A stretch of 64,000 nt of DNA, from contig CANQAN010000001.1 of the NCBI GenBank assembly GCA_947588965.1, positions 186,001 to 250,000 on the forward strand. The letters are read 5' to 3'. A program made the translations under genes and the position numbers. The notes under the pieces are model-generated. The model saw only the letters and a program-made list of their open reading frames with translations. It was not told the DNA's origin and did no database searches. This stretch comes from an uncultured Helicobacteraceae bacterium (GTDB lineage Bacteria > Campylobacterota > Campylobacteria > Campylobacterales > Helicobacteraceae). Positions 25,589 through 35,039 of this stretch are shown piece by piece (position 1 is the first letter of the stretch; every line of letters begins with the position of its first letter).

Positions 25589-26308
25589 ATGAATAAACAT
25601 TTAAATCAACTCATTAAAATCGCAAATCTTGATAGAGACATTGATTCTTTTAAACCACGTATACAAGAGGCTAAAAAGGAACTAAACGCACTCTTAAATG
25701 AGGAAGAAAAGCTCAATGCAGAAAAAGAATCTCTTGAGTCATCTTGCCATGAAATCGCGCTGTCCATTCAAAAAAATGAAAATCACCTTGAAGAACTATC
25801 ACAAAAATTGAGCGAAATTGCCAACAAAACTAAACTCATCAAAACAGAAAAGGAAAACAAGGCTCTAAGTCTAGAAGAAGAGCTTGCAAAGGAGCAAATC
25901 ACCGTTGCAAATGAAGAGATTCAGCGCCTCAATGGAATCCTAGAAAAGAAAAAAGAAGAGATTCAAGCCCTAGAAGTCCGCATTCAGGAGCTCAAAGACA
26001 AACAAATAGACATAAGCAACAAATCCAACGAAGAAGTCCAAAAGATAAAAGATGAGCAAGGACAAGTTTTCGCGCAAAAAGAAGCACTAGTGGGCAAAAT
26101 GGATCAAAAAATTATCGTCTTTTATGAAAAGATTCGCAAATGGGCTAAAAATACGAGTGTCGTCCCTATCACGCGTCAAGCTTGCGGAGGATGCTTTATT
26201 CGCATTAATGACAAAATCTACTCTGATGTTATGCGCTCTGATGACATTATCACTTGCCCACATTGTGGCCGCATCCTTTACAATCAAGAAGAGAATCATT
26301 CGGCTTGA
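25589..26308 (+). CDS. HP0958-like zinc-ribbon coiled-coil protein (FlgZ/RpoN chaperone type)
   Basis: The 239-residue protein has an almost entirely coiled-coil N-terminal 170 residues (heptads rich in E, K, L) and a C-terminal zinc ribbon CGGC...CPHCGRILY. This is the layout of H. pylori HP0958, reported to stabilise RpoN and to affect flagellin mRNA. That role is carried over by homology and by its position between Nif3 and waaA. Its stop overlaps the inferred waaA start as TTGA. Confidence 0.85.
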   Translation: MNKHLNQLIKIANLDRDIDSFKPRIQEAKKELNALLNEEEKLNAEKESLESSCHEIALSIQKNENHLEELSQKLSEIANKTKLIKTEKENKALSLEEELAKEQITVANEEIQRLNGILEKKKEEIQALEVRIQELKDKQIDISNKSNEEVQKIKDEQGQVFAQKEALVGKMDQKIIVFYEKIRKWAKNTSVVPITRQACGGCFIRINDKIYSDVMRSDDIITCPHCGRILYNQEENHSA

Positions 26309-27540
26309 TCGCTTTTGTAAGCCTCTATTACTCCATGCTGTGCATTGCGCATTTTTGCGCTCTGCCCTTTCTTGCACTCTTATCTTTGAAAGACAAATAT
26401 AAGCATTCATTAAAAAGGCGCTTTTTTTTCTTCAACCCGATTCCTAAGGATTTTTATTTTCATTGGTTGCATGCCTGCTCCTTTGGTGAAGTCAAATCCT
26501 TGCAAAGCCTCATAGAAGCCCTAGAAAAGACATTAAAAGAAAAAGAAAGAATCCTCCTTACAACCACAACACAAACAGGTTACAACCTCGCAACAAAGCT
26601 CTATCCACATTGCATTGTGCGCTATCTGCCCTTTGAAACCTTACTTCCCTTTTGGCTCTACCATCGCAAAATCCTAAGTCTCACACTCACTGAAGCAGAA
26701 CTTTGGCTCTTGCCCGTCTTTTGTGCGCATTCAAAAGGCGCCACCACAACCTACATTAACGCAAGAATCTCCACAAACTCCTTTCCACGTTATTTGCGAT
26801 TCCGCTTTTTCTATGCACGACTCTTCAGCCAGATTCAAAAAGTCTTTTCTCAAAGCACAGGAGATAAAATGCGACTTGAAGCATTAGGAGCGCAAAATAT
26901 TGAAGTCTTTGGGAATCTCAAACTCGCAGAGATTCCGCATGTGAGCGTACATTATGTACCCCCAGCACAACCTCTATGGGTGATTGCAAGTACGCACAAA
27001 AAAAACAATCAAAGCGAAGAGGAGCTGATTTTAAAAGAAATTCTCAAAGCCTTTGATACAAATCACACAGATACGATTCCGCGCTTCTTGTTTGCTCCGC
27101 GCCATCCCGAGAGATTTATAGAGGTTCAAACCACTTTGGATTCCCTTTTACAAGCACATAAACTGCCAAAACTCACAAAAACCTCCATAAGCGGAATCCA
27201 AAATGCCCTGCAAGAGCCTTTTATTTTGCTTGATTCTCTAGGAGAGCTTAACAATCTCTACTCCATTGCCAACACTGTGATTTTAGGCGGAAGCTTTTTG
27301 TCCAATATCGGCGGACACAACCCCATTGAACCCGCGTTTTTTCACGCAAAACTCATAAGCGGACCCTTTATATTCAATCAAGAAGCCCTTTTTTCTTGTG
27401 TTGAAAACTATATTTTATGCCCCATTGAAGAGCTCTCACAAGTTTTGAGTGCGGAAAGATTAAAAGAAATCAAACCCGCAAAACTCACCAAAAAACTAGA
27501 CATCACAGCGCTCATCCAAAGCATTCAAGGACACTCATGA
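26305..27540 (+). CDS. waaA: 3-deoxy-D-manno-octulosonic acid transferase
   Basis: The product is about 411 residues if started at the TTG at 26305, which overlaps the previous stop. The track ATG lies 17 codons inside the previous gene, and family proteins normally begin with one membrane segment, here FVSLYYSMLCIAHFCALPFLALLSL. WLHACSFGEVKSLQSLIEAL, LTLTEAELWLLP, TYINARIS and ANTVILGGSFLSNIGGHNPIEPAFF are KdtA motifs. It adds Kdo to lipid A at the inner membrane. It overlaps the next gene as ATGA. Confidence 0.9.
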   Translation: MIAFVSLYYSMLCIAHFCALPFLALLSLKDKYKHSLKRRFFFFNPIPKDFYFHWLHACSFGEVKSLQSLIEALEKTLKEKERILLTTTTQTGYNLATKLYPHCIVRYLPFETLLPFWLYHRKILSLTLTEAELWLLPVFCAHSKGATTTYINARISTNSFPRYLRFRFFYARLFSQIQKVFSQSTGDKMRLEALGAQNIEVFGNLKLAEIPHVSVHYVPPAQPLWVIASTHKKNNQSEEELILKEILKAFDTNHTDTIPRFLFAPRHPERFIEVQTTLDSLLQAHKLPKLTKTSISGIQNALQEPFILLDSLGELNNLYSIANTVILGGSFLSNIGGHNPIEPAFFHAKLISGPFIFNQEALFSCVENYILCPIEELSQVLSAERLKEIKPAKLTKKLDITALIQSIQGHS

Positions 27541-28358
27541 GAGTCAAAAACACAAAAAACCATTCCCCCAAAAATCACAAAAACCCTAAAAACCAAGAAT
27601 CCAAAAATCACGTAAATTTGCAAAAAGCCTATAAACTTTTGAGCTTGCAAGAAAACATCTCTCACAACGAGGCAAAATCACTGATTGACAGAGGGCTTGT
27701 GAGTGTCGGAAACAAGCGCATACAAATCGCACGTGCATTGATTCCAATTCAAACGCGCTTTAAAATTAACAAGATTGATTCTGTCCAAAAAATCTTTGAA
27801 AACGAAGAGATTCTAGCTCTCAATAAACCTCCCTTTTTAACTAGCGAAGAGATTGTAAGAGAATTTCCAGATTGGACGCTTTTGCACCGCTTAGACAAAG
27901 AGACAAGTGGCGTTTTGCTGCTCGTTAAAGACAAAAGCCCCTTTCATTTGAGGGCAAAAGAATGCTTCAAACAAATGCAAGTACTCAAGCAATACATTGC
28001 AATTGTAGAGGGAATCGTTCAAGAAGAATGCATAATTGACACGCCCCTTTTTATTAAAAAGGGCAGATTTGCAAAGGTACAAGTCAGTCCCAATTCAGAG
28101 GGACACAAGGCAATCACGCGCATAAGTCCAATAGAAATCTCGGGCAAAAAGACAAAACTAAATGTGTTTATAAGCACAGGAAAAACCCATCAAATCCGCG
28201 CTCATTTAGCCTCCATCAAGCATCCCATCTTAGGAGACACGCTCTATGGCGCAAGAGCAGCAGAGAGGATATTCCTCCATGCGCATCGCATCGCTCTTTT
28301 AGGCTATGATTTTTGCTCTCCCATTCCCCCTTCTTTTGTGTTTAGGGACAATCTTTAG
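27537..28358 (+). CDS. RluA-family pseudouridine synthase
   Basis: The 273-residue product begins with an unusual Asn/Lys/Pro-rich leader (KNHSPKNHKNPKNQESKNH), then an S4-like RNA-binding part (KAYKLLSLQENISHNEAKSLID). The catalytic core follows with LLHRLDKETSGVLLL, whose Asp is the nucleophile, and TGKTHQIRAHLASIKHPILGDTLYG. The order matches H. pylori HP0956. The target uridines in rRNA or tRNA cannot be read from sequence. The gene ends 17 bp from a convergent antiporter gene. Confidence 0.88.
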   Translation: MRVKNTKNHSPKNHKNPKNQESKNHVNLQKAYKLLSLQENISHNEAKSLIDRGLVSVGNKRIQIARALIPIQTRFKINKIDSVQKIFENEEILALNKPPFLTSEEIVREFPDWTLLHRLDKETSGVLLLVKDKSPFHLRAKECFKQMQVLKQYIAIVEGIVQEECIIDTPLFIKKGRFAKVQVSPNSEGHKAITRISPIEISGKKTKLNVFISTGKTHQIRAHLASIKHPILGDTLYGARAAERIFLHAHRIALLGYDFCSPIPPSFVFRDNL

Positions 28359-28374
28359 AATTCCTCTCTTTTTC

Positions 28375-29571
28375 CTATTCAACAATCCCAAAGCGATGCG
28401 CAACATAACCCAATGTCGTCCCCTGCACCAACACAGAGATAAACACCATAAAGAATACGATATTAAAAATAAAATGTGAATTCTCCAAATGATAGGCAAA
28501 GGGATAAGTCGCAAGGATAATTGGCACGGCTCCACGCAATCCAACCCAAGAAATAAAGAGCTTTTCTTTCACATTGTACTTGCTTTTTGCAAGAGAGATA
28601 AAAACACCTAAAGGTCGCGCAACAAATATCAAAATCACAACAAGCAATAGAGCTAAAAGGGCAATTTCTTTGAGCTGTGAAGGGAAAACTAACAATCCCA
28701 AAACCAAGAAAACAACAATCTGCATCATCCAAGCTGTCGCATCATGAAAAGCAATAATATGAGACTTGTAAGGGAAAGCAAATTTATTTGTCACAATTCC
28801 TGCAATATAAATACTTAAATAACCATTCCCTCCAAGCAAAGAAGAGATTCCATAGATAAGAAACATCCAAGCAATGCTAATGAGAGGATAAAGCCCGGGT
28901 TGGGAGATATTGAGCTTTGTGCAGATTTTTGGAAAAACAAAGCCACACAACAAGCCAATAGCGCCACCAATGACAAATTGAATGACAAACTCAATCGCAC
29001 AACTCCAAATAGAATTCTCATCCCGCAAGACAAGCAATTGCAGCACCGTAATGGTAAGAAATATCGCCATAGGATCATTGCTGCCCGATTCTAATTCCAA
29101 AAGAGGCTTTATGTGATGCCTAAGCCTAATCTTTTGAGAGCGCAAAATCATAAACACCGCTGCAGCATCGGTTGAAGAGACGATTGAGCCCAAAAGCAAG
29201 GATTCTAAAAAACTCATATCTCCCAAGAGATAGATAAACACTGCCAACACAACAGCCGTTACTAAAACACCTAGAGTTGCCAACATCACGCCACTTGCAA
29301 CAATGGGCTTGATTTGCTCCCAATGCGTATCCAATCCCCCGCTATACAAAATAAAAATCAAAGCGACAGATCCGACAACCTGCGAAAGAAGCGCATCGTC
29401 AAAATTGATTCCTATGATTCCCTCGCTCCCTAAAAGCATTCCCAAAATTAAGAAAATCAACAGAAGCGGCAGTCCTATCTTCTCTGAAATCTTACTTGCA
29501 TACACACTAATGAGTAAAATTGCGCCAATTCCGACGATGTAGAGATTTAAACTATTGATAATATCTAGCAT
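28375..29571 (-). CDS. NhaP/CvrA-type monovalent cation/proton antiporter
   Basis: The 398-residue membrane protein of the CPA1 family has about 12 hydrophobic segments. GSIVSSTDAAAVFMILRSQ holds the transport aspartate region, and LLELESGSNDPMAIFLT and GLRGAVPIILATYPFA are NhaP2 signatures. The C-terminal TrkA_C and regulatory domains of E. coli CvrA-like proteins are absent; the protein stops right after the last membrane segment. It exchanges K+ or Na+ for H+. It lies 9 nt after recR, so the two may be co-transcribed. Confidence 0.88.
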   Translation of the reverse strand: MLDIINSLNLYIVGIGAILLISVYASKISEKIGLPLLLIFLILGMLLGSEGIIGINFDDALLSQVVGSVALIFILYSGGLDTHWEQIKPIVASGVMLATLGVLVTAVVLAVFIYLLGDMSFLESLLLGSIVSSTDAAAVFMILRSQKIRLRHHIKPLLELESGSNDPMAIFLTITVLQLLVLRDENSIWSCAIEFVIQFVIGGAIGLLCGFVFPKICTKLNISQPGLYPLISIAWMFLIYGISSLLGGNGYLSIYIAGIVTNKFAFPYKSHIIAFHDATAWMMQIVVFLVLGLLVFPSQLKEIALLALLLVVILIFVARPLGVFISLAKSKYNVKEKLFISWVGLRGAVPIILATYPFAYHLENSHFIFNIVFFMVFISVLVQGTTLGYVAHRFGIVE

Positions 29572-29580
29572 TTAAATTCT

Positions 29581-30153
29581 TTAAATTTTGATTCGAGACT
29601 GCAATGCTCTGACAATGGAGAGCTGATCGACATTTTCTAAGCTCACTCCCGTTGGGATTCCCTGTGCTATCTTTGTAAAACGAATCTTTAAATGTTCCAA
29701 CTTATCCTCTAAATACAGCATAATACTCTCACTGCCAAGAGATGGGCTCAGAGCAAAAATAATCTCCCTAATCCCATCCCTTATAATTCTTGCTTCAAAC
29801 TGCCTCAAATCCAAATCCTCAAGGCTTCCTAATACAAAATATTTTCCTAAAAACTCTCCGCTCTCTTCAATCAAAAATATCTCGCGCGCATTTGCCACAA
29901 TGCACAATTCACCATTATTGCGCGTTTCATCGGCGCAAATCTCACAAATATATTCATTAGAGATTCCACCACATTCCTCACAAACGCGCAACTCCTGCAC
30001 ACAAGATTCAATATTGTGCGCAACTTGCAATGCGGTAAATCTGTCTTCAAAGGCTAGGAAATACGCAAGTCTCATAGCTGATTTGCGACCAATGCTTGGA
30101 ATCTTTTCTAGAGATTCTATGAGTTTTGCGAAATTTTCAGGGTAAGTTTTCAT
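29581..30153 (-). CDS. recR: Recombination protein RecR
   Basis: The 190-residue product has the helix-hairpin-helix start KLIESLEKIPSIGRKSAMRLAYFL, a zinc finger CEECGGISNEYICEIC and the Toprim part LCIVANAREIFLIEESGEF. Length and order are standard. It works with RecO at gaps, and in Helicobacter it is relevant to intrachromosomal repeat recombination. Confidence 0.95.
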   Translation of the reverse strand: MKTYPENFAKLIESLEKIPSIGRKSAMRLAYFLAFEDRFTALQVAHNIESCVQELRVCEECGGISNEYICEICADETRNNGELCIVANAREIFLIEESGEFLGKYFVLGSLEDLDLRQFEARIIRDGIREIIFALSPSLGSESIMLYLEDKLEHLKIRFTKIAQGIPTGVSLENVDQLSIVRALQSRIKI

Positions 30154-30261
30154 TTAGAGACACCATATAAAAATGCGCGATTATAAATAAGCTTCAATTA
30201 AGATTTTATAAAAATTCTTTTGTTTCGCTCTCTTTTAACAACATCTCAAACTTTGTTTTGC

Positions 30262-30267
30262 TAAAAT
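30262..30267 (+). promoter_or_regulatory. Putative -10 box for dnaJ
   Basis: TTGCTAAAATACT contains TAAAAT 39 nt before the dnaJ GTG. AGGAG lies 6 nt before that GTG. Confidence 0.45.
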
Positions 30268-30305
30268 ACTGGGTTTATTCTCGTGGAATCCTTTAGGAGT
30301 TATTT

Positions 30306-31421
30306 GTGGAAGAATTTGACTATTATGAAATTTTAGAAATCCAACGCACAGCAAGTGGAGAAGAGATTAAAAAAGCCTATCGCAAAATGGCATTAAAATA
30401 CCATCCCGACAGAAATCCCGATGATAAAGATGCTGAAGAGAAGTTCAAAAAAATCAATGAAGCTTATCAGGTTTTAAGCGATCAAGAAAAACGACAAATT
30501 TATGACACTTATGGAAAAAAGGGATTAGAATCTAGTGGCTTTGGCTTTAATGATATGGAGAGCATTTTTGATGTCTTTAATTCTGTTTTTGGAAGTGGCT
30601 TTGGTGGATTTGGAGGCAGAGCTTCAAGAAATAGGAATGAAAAATACCCCCGCGATCTCGCCATAGAACTGCAACTAAGCTTTGAAGAGGCTATCTTTGG
30701 CTGCAACAAAGAAATTGAACTGCGCTACAAAGATGCATGTAAAGAGTGCAATGGAACAGGCGCAAAAGATGGCAAAGTAACAACTTGTAGTGTTTGTAAG
30801 GGGAGTGGAAGAGAAACATTCACGCAGGGCTTTATGACTTTTGCTCAAACTTGTTCTAAATGTCATGGAAGTGGTCAAATGGTCGCTGAAAACTGCGATA
30901 AATGTAAAGGAAGAGGCTATACAGAAGAGAGAGAAACAATTGAGATTAAGATTCCAGAAGGCGTGGATAATCACAATCAAATTCGCATACAAGAAAAGGG
31001 CAATAAAATGCCAAATGGAGTACGTGGGGATTTGTATGTGGAGATTTTTGTTAAAGAAGATGCGCATTTTATCCGCCATCACAATGACATCTATTTAGAA
31101 GTGCCTGTGTTTTTTACGCTTGTTATGCTTGGTGGGAATATGAAAATCCCAGCTCTCACAAAGGAATTAGACCTTAAGATTCCTATAGGAGTGAAAGATA
31201 AACAGCAATTTGTGTTCTATGGAGAGGGCGTTAAAAATGTCAATAGTGGCAAAAGGGGGAATTTTATCGCTGTTGTGAGTATCACATACCCACAAAAACT
31301 AGACGACAAGCAACGCGCAATGTTGAGTGAGCTACACAAGTCTTTTGGTTATGAGGAATCCAAACCCATTGCATGCCATGAGGGACTTATGGATAAAATC
31401 AAAAATTGGTTTAAATCATAA
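30306..31421 (+). CDS. dnaJ: Chaperone DnaJ
   Basis: The 371-residue product has a J domain with YHPDRNPDD, a Gly/Phe region ([26 protein letters not shown]), four zinc repeats ([32 protein letters not shown]) and the substrate-binding C-terminal domains. It is co-chaperone of DnaK. It starts with GTG. It is monocistronic between divergent recR and a convergent methyltransferase gene 5 bp away. Confidence 0.97.
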   Translation: MEEFDYYEILEIQRTASGEEIKKAYRKMALKYHPDRNPDDKDAEEKFKKINEAYQVLSDQEKRQIYDTYGKKGLESSGFGFNDMESIFDVFNSVFGSGFGGFGGRASRNRNEKYPRDLAIELQLSFEEAIFGCNKEIELRYKDACKECNGTGAKDGKVTTCSVCKGSGRETFTQGFMTFAQTCSKCHGSGQMVAENCDKCKGRGYTEERETIEIKIPEGVDNHNQIRIQEKGNKMPNGVRGDLYVEIFVKEDAHFIRHHNDIYLEVPVFFTLVMLGGNMKIPALTKELDLKIPIGVKDKQQFVFYGEGVKNVNSGKRGNFIAVVSITYPQKLDDKQRAMLSELHKSFGYEESKPIACHEGLMDKIKNWFKS

Positions 31422-31426
31422 GGAAT

Positions 31427-32890
31427 TTAGGAATATTCAAGGATTCCTAATGCTTGATAGAGAGCGTGAGATTTGAGAAATTCTGCAATCTCAAGCTCTA
31501 AATTTTCCTTTTGAGATTTTTTTGAATATTCTTTTGACACAAAATGCAGGAGGGATTGCACATCTCTTAATCCTTCCATAAATCCCTTCAGACACAGCCA
31601 AATCACCTCATCAGTATGAATCCCACCGCCAATCAAAGATGAAGCAAGAAAGGATCTGTTGTTACACTCAAACAGATGTTTATTATAATCTTTTACACGA
31701 GCGCAAATCTCCTCACTTGGCGCATTTTGAATCGGATGCAAAATGCCCTGCGTCATCATCGCACAAATCATGGGCAGCAACATCTCTCCATCATAAGCTG
31801 TAGATTCCGCTATCGCTCTCAATGTTTGAGGGCGATAGGAATCATCCGTGAAACATTTTAAGATTTTTGTGCAAATCTCACCGACGCCACCTTGAGGTGC
31901 AAGAAAATAAGCGGGTGATTTAACCAAAGCAAAGCCCATTGATAGCAACTTATCAAGCCTCTCTTGCTTTGAGAGTCTGTGATTCCCTTTGATAAAAATA
32001 TCCATGCGAAATAATTCATTAAGAAAATAATCCTTAAGTTGCTCTTTCAAAATAGGTTCAGAAACACTCTGCAAAAGAGCTTTTTCATCTGCATTAAAGG
32101 TGAGTTCATCAAAATACCAAGTCAATTTTGCACTTCCTGCAAATGTGCATTTGCACTCTTGCAAAAGATGCGCCATATCGCTGAAATAGCAACAATGCCA
32201 ATCCTCATTAAAAAACTCATGTGAGAGATAGTTGATTGTACTTTTTTGCAATTCTTCTTGCATATTGAATGCAAGAGGGTTTTGCTGAATGTAAGCAGGA
32301 TGTGTCGCAAAGAATTCTTGCCCGAAAGCTAAGGATTGCTTGATTCTCTGCTCCTTGCTACCAACAACCCCCATTTCATAGAGTTTCAACAAATGTCGCA
32401 GGGCAACTTTCCCATCCCAGCCCGGATAGCAATTATAGCTAATATACACGACACCACCAACCTCCAAACAATCTTTGATAATCTCCAAAATCACTTTTTG
32501 GTTCTTTGTGCTAATCCAACTCCAAACTCCATGCAAGACAATGTAGTCAAATTTGCATTTTTCTCTTTTGAGTCGCTTTTTGATTTGTTTGAAGCTCTCA
32601 TCGGAAATTTTCAAGTTTGCTTGTTTTGCATTCTTTTTGGCATAATAAAGATGTGCGGGAATAAAGTCATTCCCCACAAACTCCCCATCTCTTGTAACAG
32701 CATTAAGAATTAGGCTGTTCCCAAGCCCAAAGCCAAGCTCCAAATATCTTAGATTCCTCTCTCCCCCTAAAGATTCCCTTGTTTCTATCCCCGCCAATGT
32801 CAAACAAAAGTCTATCCACGAGGGATTGAGCGCACGATTAAAATCATTAACATATTCTATCTCTGTCGCATAGCCATTTGTCCAGCTCAT
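31427..32890 (-). CDS. Methyltransferase with C-terminal regulatory domain (PKMT-like)
   Basis: The product is about 487 residues from ATG 32890. MSWTNGYATEIEYVNDFNRALNPSW followed by LRYLELGFGLGNSL and DYIVLHGVWSWIS is the typical opening of class I methyltransferases that carry a MethyTransf_Reg domain, a group that includes rickettsial outer-membrane-protein lysine methyltransferases. The remainder (VVYISYNCYPGWDGKVALRHLL and a helical C-terminus) fits. The substrate in Helicobacter is unknown. It is separated from serA by 56 bp and may have its own promoter. Confidence 0.75.
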   Translation of the reverse strand: MSWTNGYATEIEYVNDFNRALNPSWIDFCLTLAGIETRESLGGERNLRYLELGFGLGNSLILNAVTRDGEFVGNDFIPAHLYYAKKNAKQANLKISDESFKQIKKRLKREKCKFDYIVLHGVWSWISTKNQKVILEIIKDCLEVGGVVYISYNCYPGWDGKVALRHLLKLYEMGVVGSKEQRIKQSLAFGQEFFATHPAYIQQNPLAFNMQEELQKSTINYLSHEFFNEDWHCCYFSDMAHLLQECKCTFAGSAKLTWYFDELTFNADEKALLQSVSEPILKEQLKDYFLNELFRMDIFIKGNHRLSKQERLDKLLSMGFALVKSPAYFLAPQGGVGEICTKILKCFTDDSYRPQTLRAIAESTAYDGEMLLPMICAMMTQGILHPIQNAPSEEICARVKDYNKHLFECNNRSFLASSLIGGGIHTDEVIWLCLKGFMEGLRDVQSLLHFVSKEYSKKSQKENLELEIAEFLKSHALYQALGILEYS

Positions 32891-32946
32891 CACCGCATCC
32901 CTTAATCACTCTCCAGATTCTGCAAAAACAACGAATCTAAGGGATA

Positions 32947-34530
32947 TCAAAGCACAGCATATTTGATTGAAATGCATGCCTCTAAACTTGCCAACTCATC
33001 TAGGATATTTTGAGAAATCGCACTATCAACGACAATCAATGCCAAAGCTTCTTTTCCATAGCGTCCCAAACGAAAATCTGCAATATTGATATTATGTTTT
33101 GCTAAAGTTGTCCCAATAAATCCAATCACACCGGGTGTGTCGTCATTTCTAAAGAGAATCATCTTGCCCTTTGGCTCAATGTCTAGGGCAAAATTATTGA
33201 TATTCACAATCTTAGGAGTGTTTTCATTAAACACAGTGCCACTCACGCTAAAAGTACCATTTTGTGTCAGCAAAGTCAATTTGATTTGATTTTTATAGAT
33301 TCCGCATGATTCTTTGCCCTCCAGCTTTACTTCAATCCCACGTTCTTTTGCAACATAGGGTGCATTGACATAATTCACCTTATCCCCAATGGTTGCGTTG
33401 AGAATCCCCACAAGCGCAAAGGTTGAAAGAGAAGGCAAATACTCTCTCACTTCCCCCTCTGCTTCAAGACTTACAGAACGTATCTCATCGCGATTGACTT
33501 GAATCGCAAAAAACGCCATTTTTTGCACAAGTTCCAAATAGGCTTTCATAAAATTTGGCAGTTCGTTTTCTTTAATAGGTAAATTGAGGGCATTAGGAAA
33601 ACTGCTTCCTCGCGCGGCTTCAAGCGCGGCCTCGGCTGCTTGGATTGCAATTTTTTCTTGCGATTCTAAAGTGTTTGCGCCAATATGCGGAGTGACATAG
33701 AGATTCTTTAAATCCAGAAGTTTATTGTGAATTGCAGGTTCTTTTGTAAAAACATCAATCCCTGCCCAACGTATCTTTTTGGATTCTAAGGCCGCATAGA
33801 GCGCATCCTCACTATACAACCCCCCGCGTGCGCAGTTAATCAAAATCACACCCTCTTTCATTTTGCCAATCTCTTTAACATCGATCATATTAATGGTTTC
33901 TTTATTTTTAGGCGTGTGAATCGTGATAATATCACAGCTTAAAATGTCATCAAAATTTCTCGTGTATGTTACGCCAACATCCGTGGCTTTTGCGGGATTG
34001 ATATAGGGATCATAAGTGATGACATCCATCTCAAAGGCTTTCATGCGCTTTCCAACACGGCTTCCGATATTACCAAAGCCGATGATTCCAAGCTTCTTGT
34101 CTTTTAGCTCTGTACCATACCAATCTTCGCGCTTCCATTTGCGATCATTTTTTAATTGTGCGTTAGCATCGGGAAAGTTACGAATCGCATTCAAAATATG
34201 TGCACAAGTCAATTCTACAGCGGCAATTGTGTTTGCCGTAGGGACATTCATCACCACAACGCCCCTCTTGCTAGAACTCTCAATATCAACATTATCCACA
34301 CCCACGCCTGCACGGACAATAGCGCGAAGTTTTGGGCAATGCTCTAAGAAATCCTCATCAACCTCTGTTGAACTCCTCGTGATAGTAACATCTGCTTTGT
34401 GCAACTCTTTTTTCAACTCATCTTTTGGAAGATGTGCGAGATTCAACACCTCAACTTCTGTGTCTTTTTCTAGTAAATCCAAACCACTTTGATGAATGTG
34501 ATCGCAAACAATAATCGTATATTTTGACAT
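32947..34530 (-). CDS. serA: D-3-phosphoglycerate dehydrogenase
   Basis: The product is about 527 residues from ATG 34530, after GGAGAGACAC; the track adds four residues. It has an N-terminal catalytic split domain (ITRSSTEVDEDFL, RAIVRAGVGVDNVD), Rossmann motif LGIIGFGNIGSRVGKRM, catalytic His in VTPHIGANTLESQ, an intervening ASB-like domain and a C-terminal ACT domain (DDTPGVIGFIGTTLAKHNI). It starts serine synthesis. The long type with ACT domain suggests serine feedback. Confidence 0.96.
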   Translation of the reverse strand: MSKYTIIVCDHIHQSGLDLLEKDTEVEVLNLAHLPKDELKKELHKADVTITRSSTEVDEDFLEHCPKLRAIVRAGVGVDNVDIESSSKRGVVVMNVPTANTIAAVELTCAHILNAIRNFPDANAQLKNDRKWKREDWYGTELKDKKLGIIGFGNIGSRVGKRMKAFEMDVITYDPYINPAKATDVGVTYTRNFDDILSCDIITIHTPKNKETINMIDVKEIGKMKEGVILINCARGGLYSEDALYAALESKKIRWAGIDVFTKEPAIHNKLLDLKNLYVTPHIGANTLESQEKIAIQAAEAALEAARGSSFPNALNLPIKENELPNFMKAYLELVQKMAFFAIQVNRDEIRSVSLEAEGEVREYLPSLSTFALVGILNATIGDKVNYVNAPYVAKERGIEVKLEGKESCGIYKNQIKLTLLTQNGTFSVSGTVFNENTPKIVNINNFALDIEPKGKMILFRNDDTPGVIGFIGTTLAKHNINIADFRLGRYGKEALALIVVDSAISQNILDELASLEACISIKYAVL

Positions 34531-34542
34531 GTGTCTCTCCAT

Positions 34543-35025
34543 TTAAGCTTTTGATAAAGTATAGTCAATCTCATAATGCCTCAACTGCTCTAAAACACTG
34601 CGCAAATAATTCTCATCTTCTGTTGCAACAACCAGCCATATGTTTTCGCCAATTTTGTAATAGGAATATTCTATCTTATTGGCTGTGAATACCTGATTGA
34701 TACAAAAAAATTGATAATCGTTAATCACTCCAACAGAAATTCTAAAAACCTCTTTGGAGCTTTTCTTTAGTGCATCGGCATAGAGCAATCTCACCTGCAA
34801 TTCAGAAGCAGGATAGATAAATTCCCTTGCATCCTGCCCAGAAAGTCTATCCAACCATCCCGAAGAGAGAGATTCAAGCTGACTCTCACTCGGTTGCGCG
34901 AGTTCATAGGGGCTAATCTTTGGCAGTGAGTAGAAATTTATTGCTCCAATGTAATCGCGAATCAGCACAAAAAATAAAATACAAGTGAAAAGCGAAAAAA
35001 TCCCCAACAACATTCTTGCTTGCAT
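34543..35025 (-). CDS. Conserved membrane-anchored protein (HP0398-like)
   Basis: The 160-residue protein has one N-terminal membrane segment (MLLGIFSLFTCILFFVLI) and a soluble domain of unknown fold. No catalytic motif is recognised. It is assigned by position between rpsA and serA, the same as HP0398 in H. pylori. It lies 14 nt after rpsA and 12 nt before serA, so it is part of that operon. Confidence 0.7.
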   Translation of the reverse strand: MQARMLLGIFSLFTCILFFVLIRDYIGAINFYSLPKISPYELAQPSESQLESLSSGWLDRLSGQDAREFIYPASELQVRLLYADALKKSSKEVFRISVGVINDYQFFCINQVFTANKIEYSYYKIGENIWLVVATEDENYLRSVLEQLRHYEIDYTLSKA

Positions 35026-35039
35026 AGCTCTACTTCAAA

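Noticed and set aside
34016-34492. 158-residue ORF on the plus strand
   Set aside because: Antisense of serA with serine-rich, motif-free translation.
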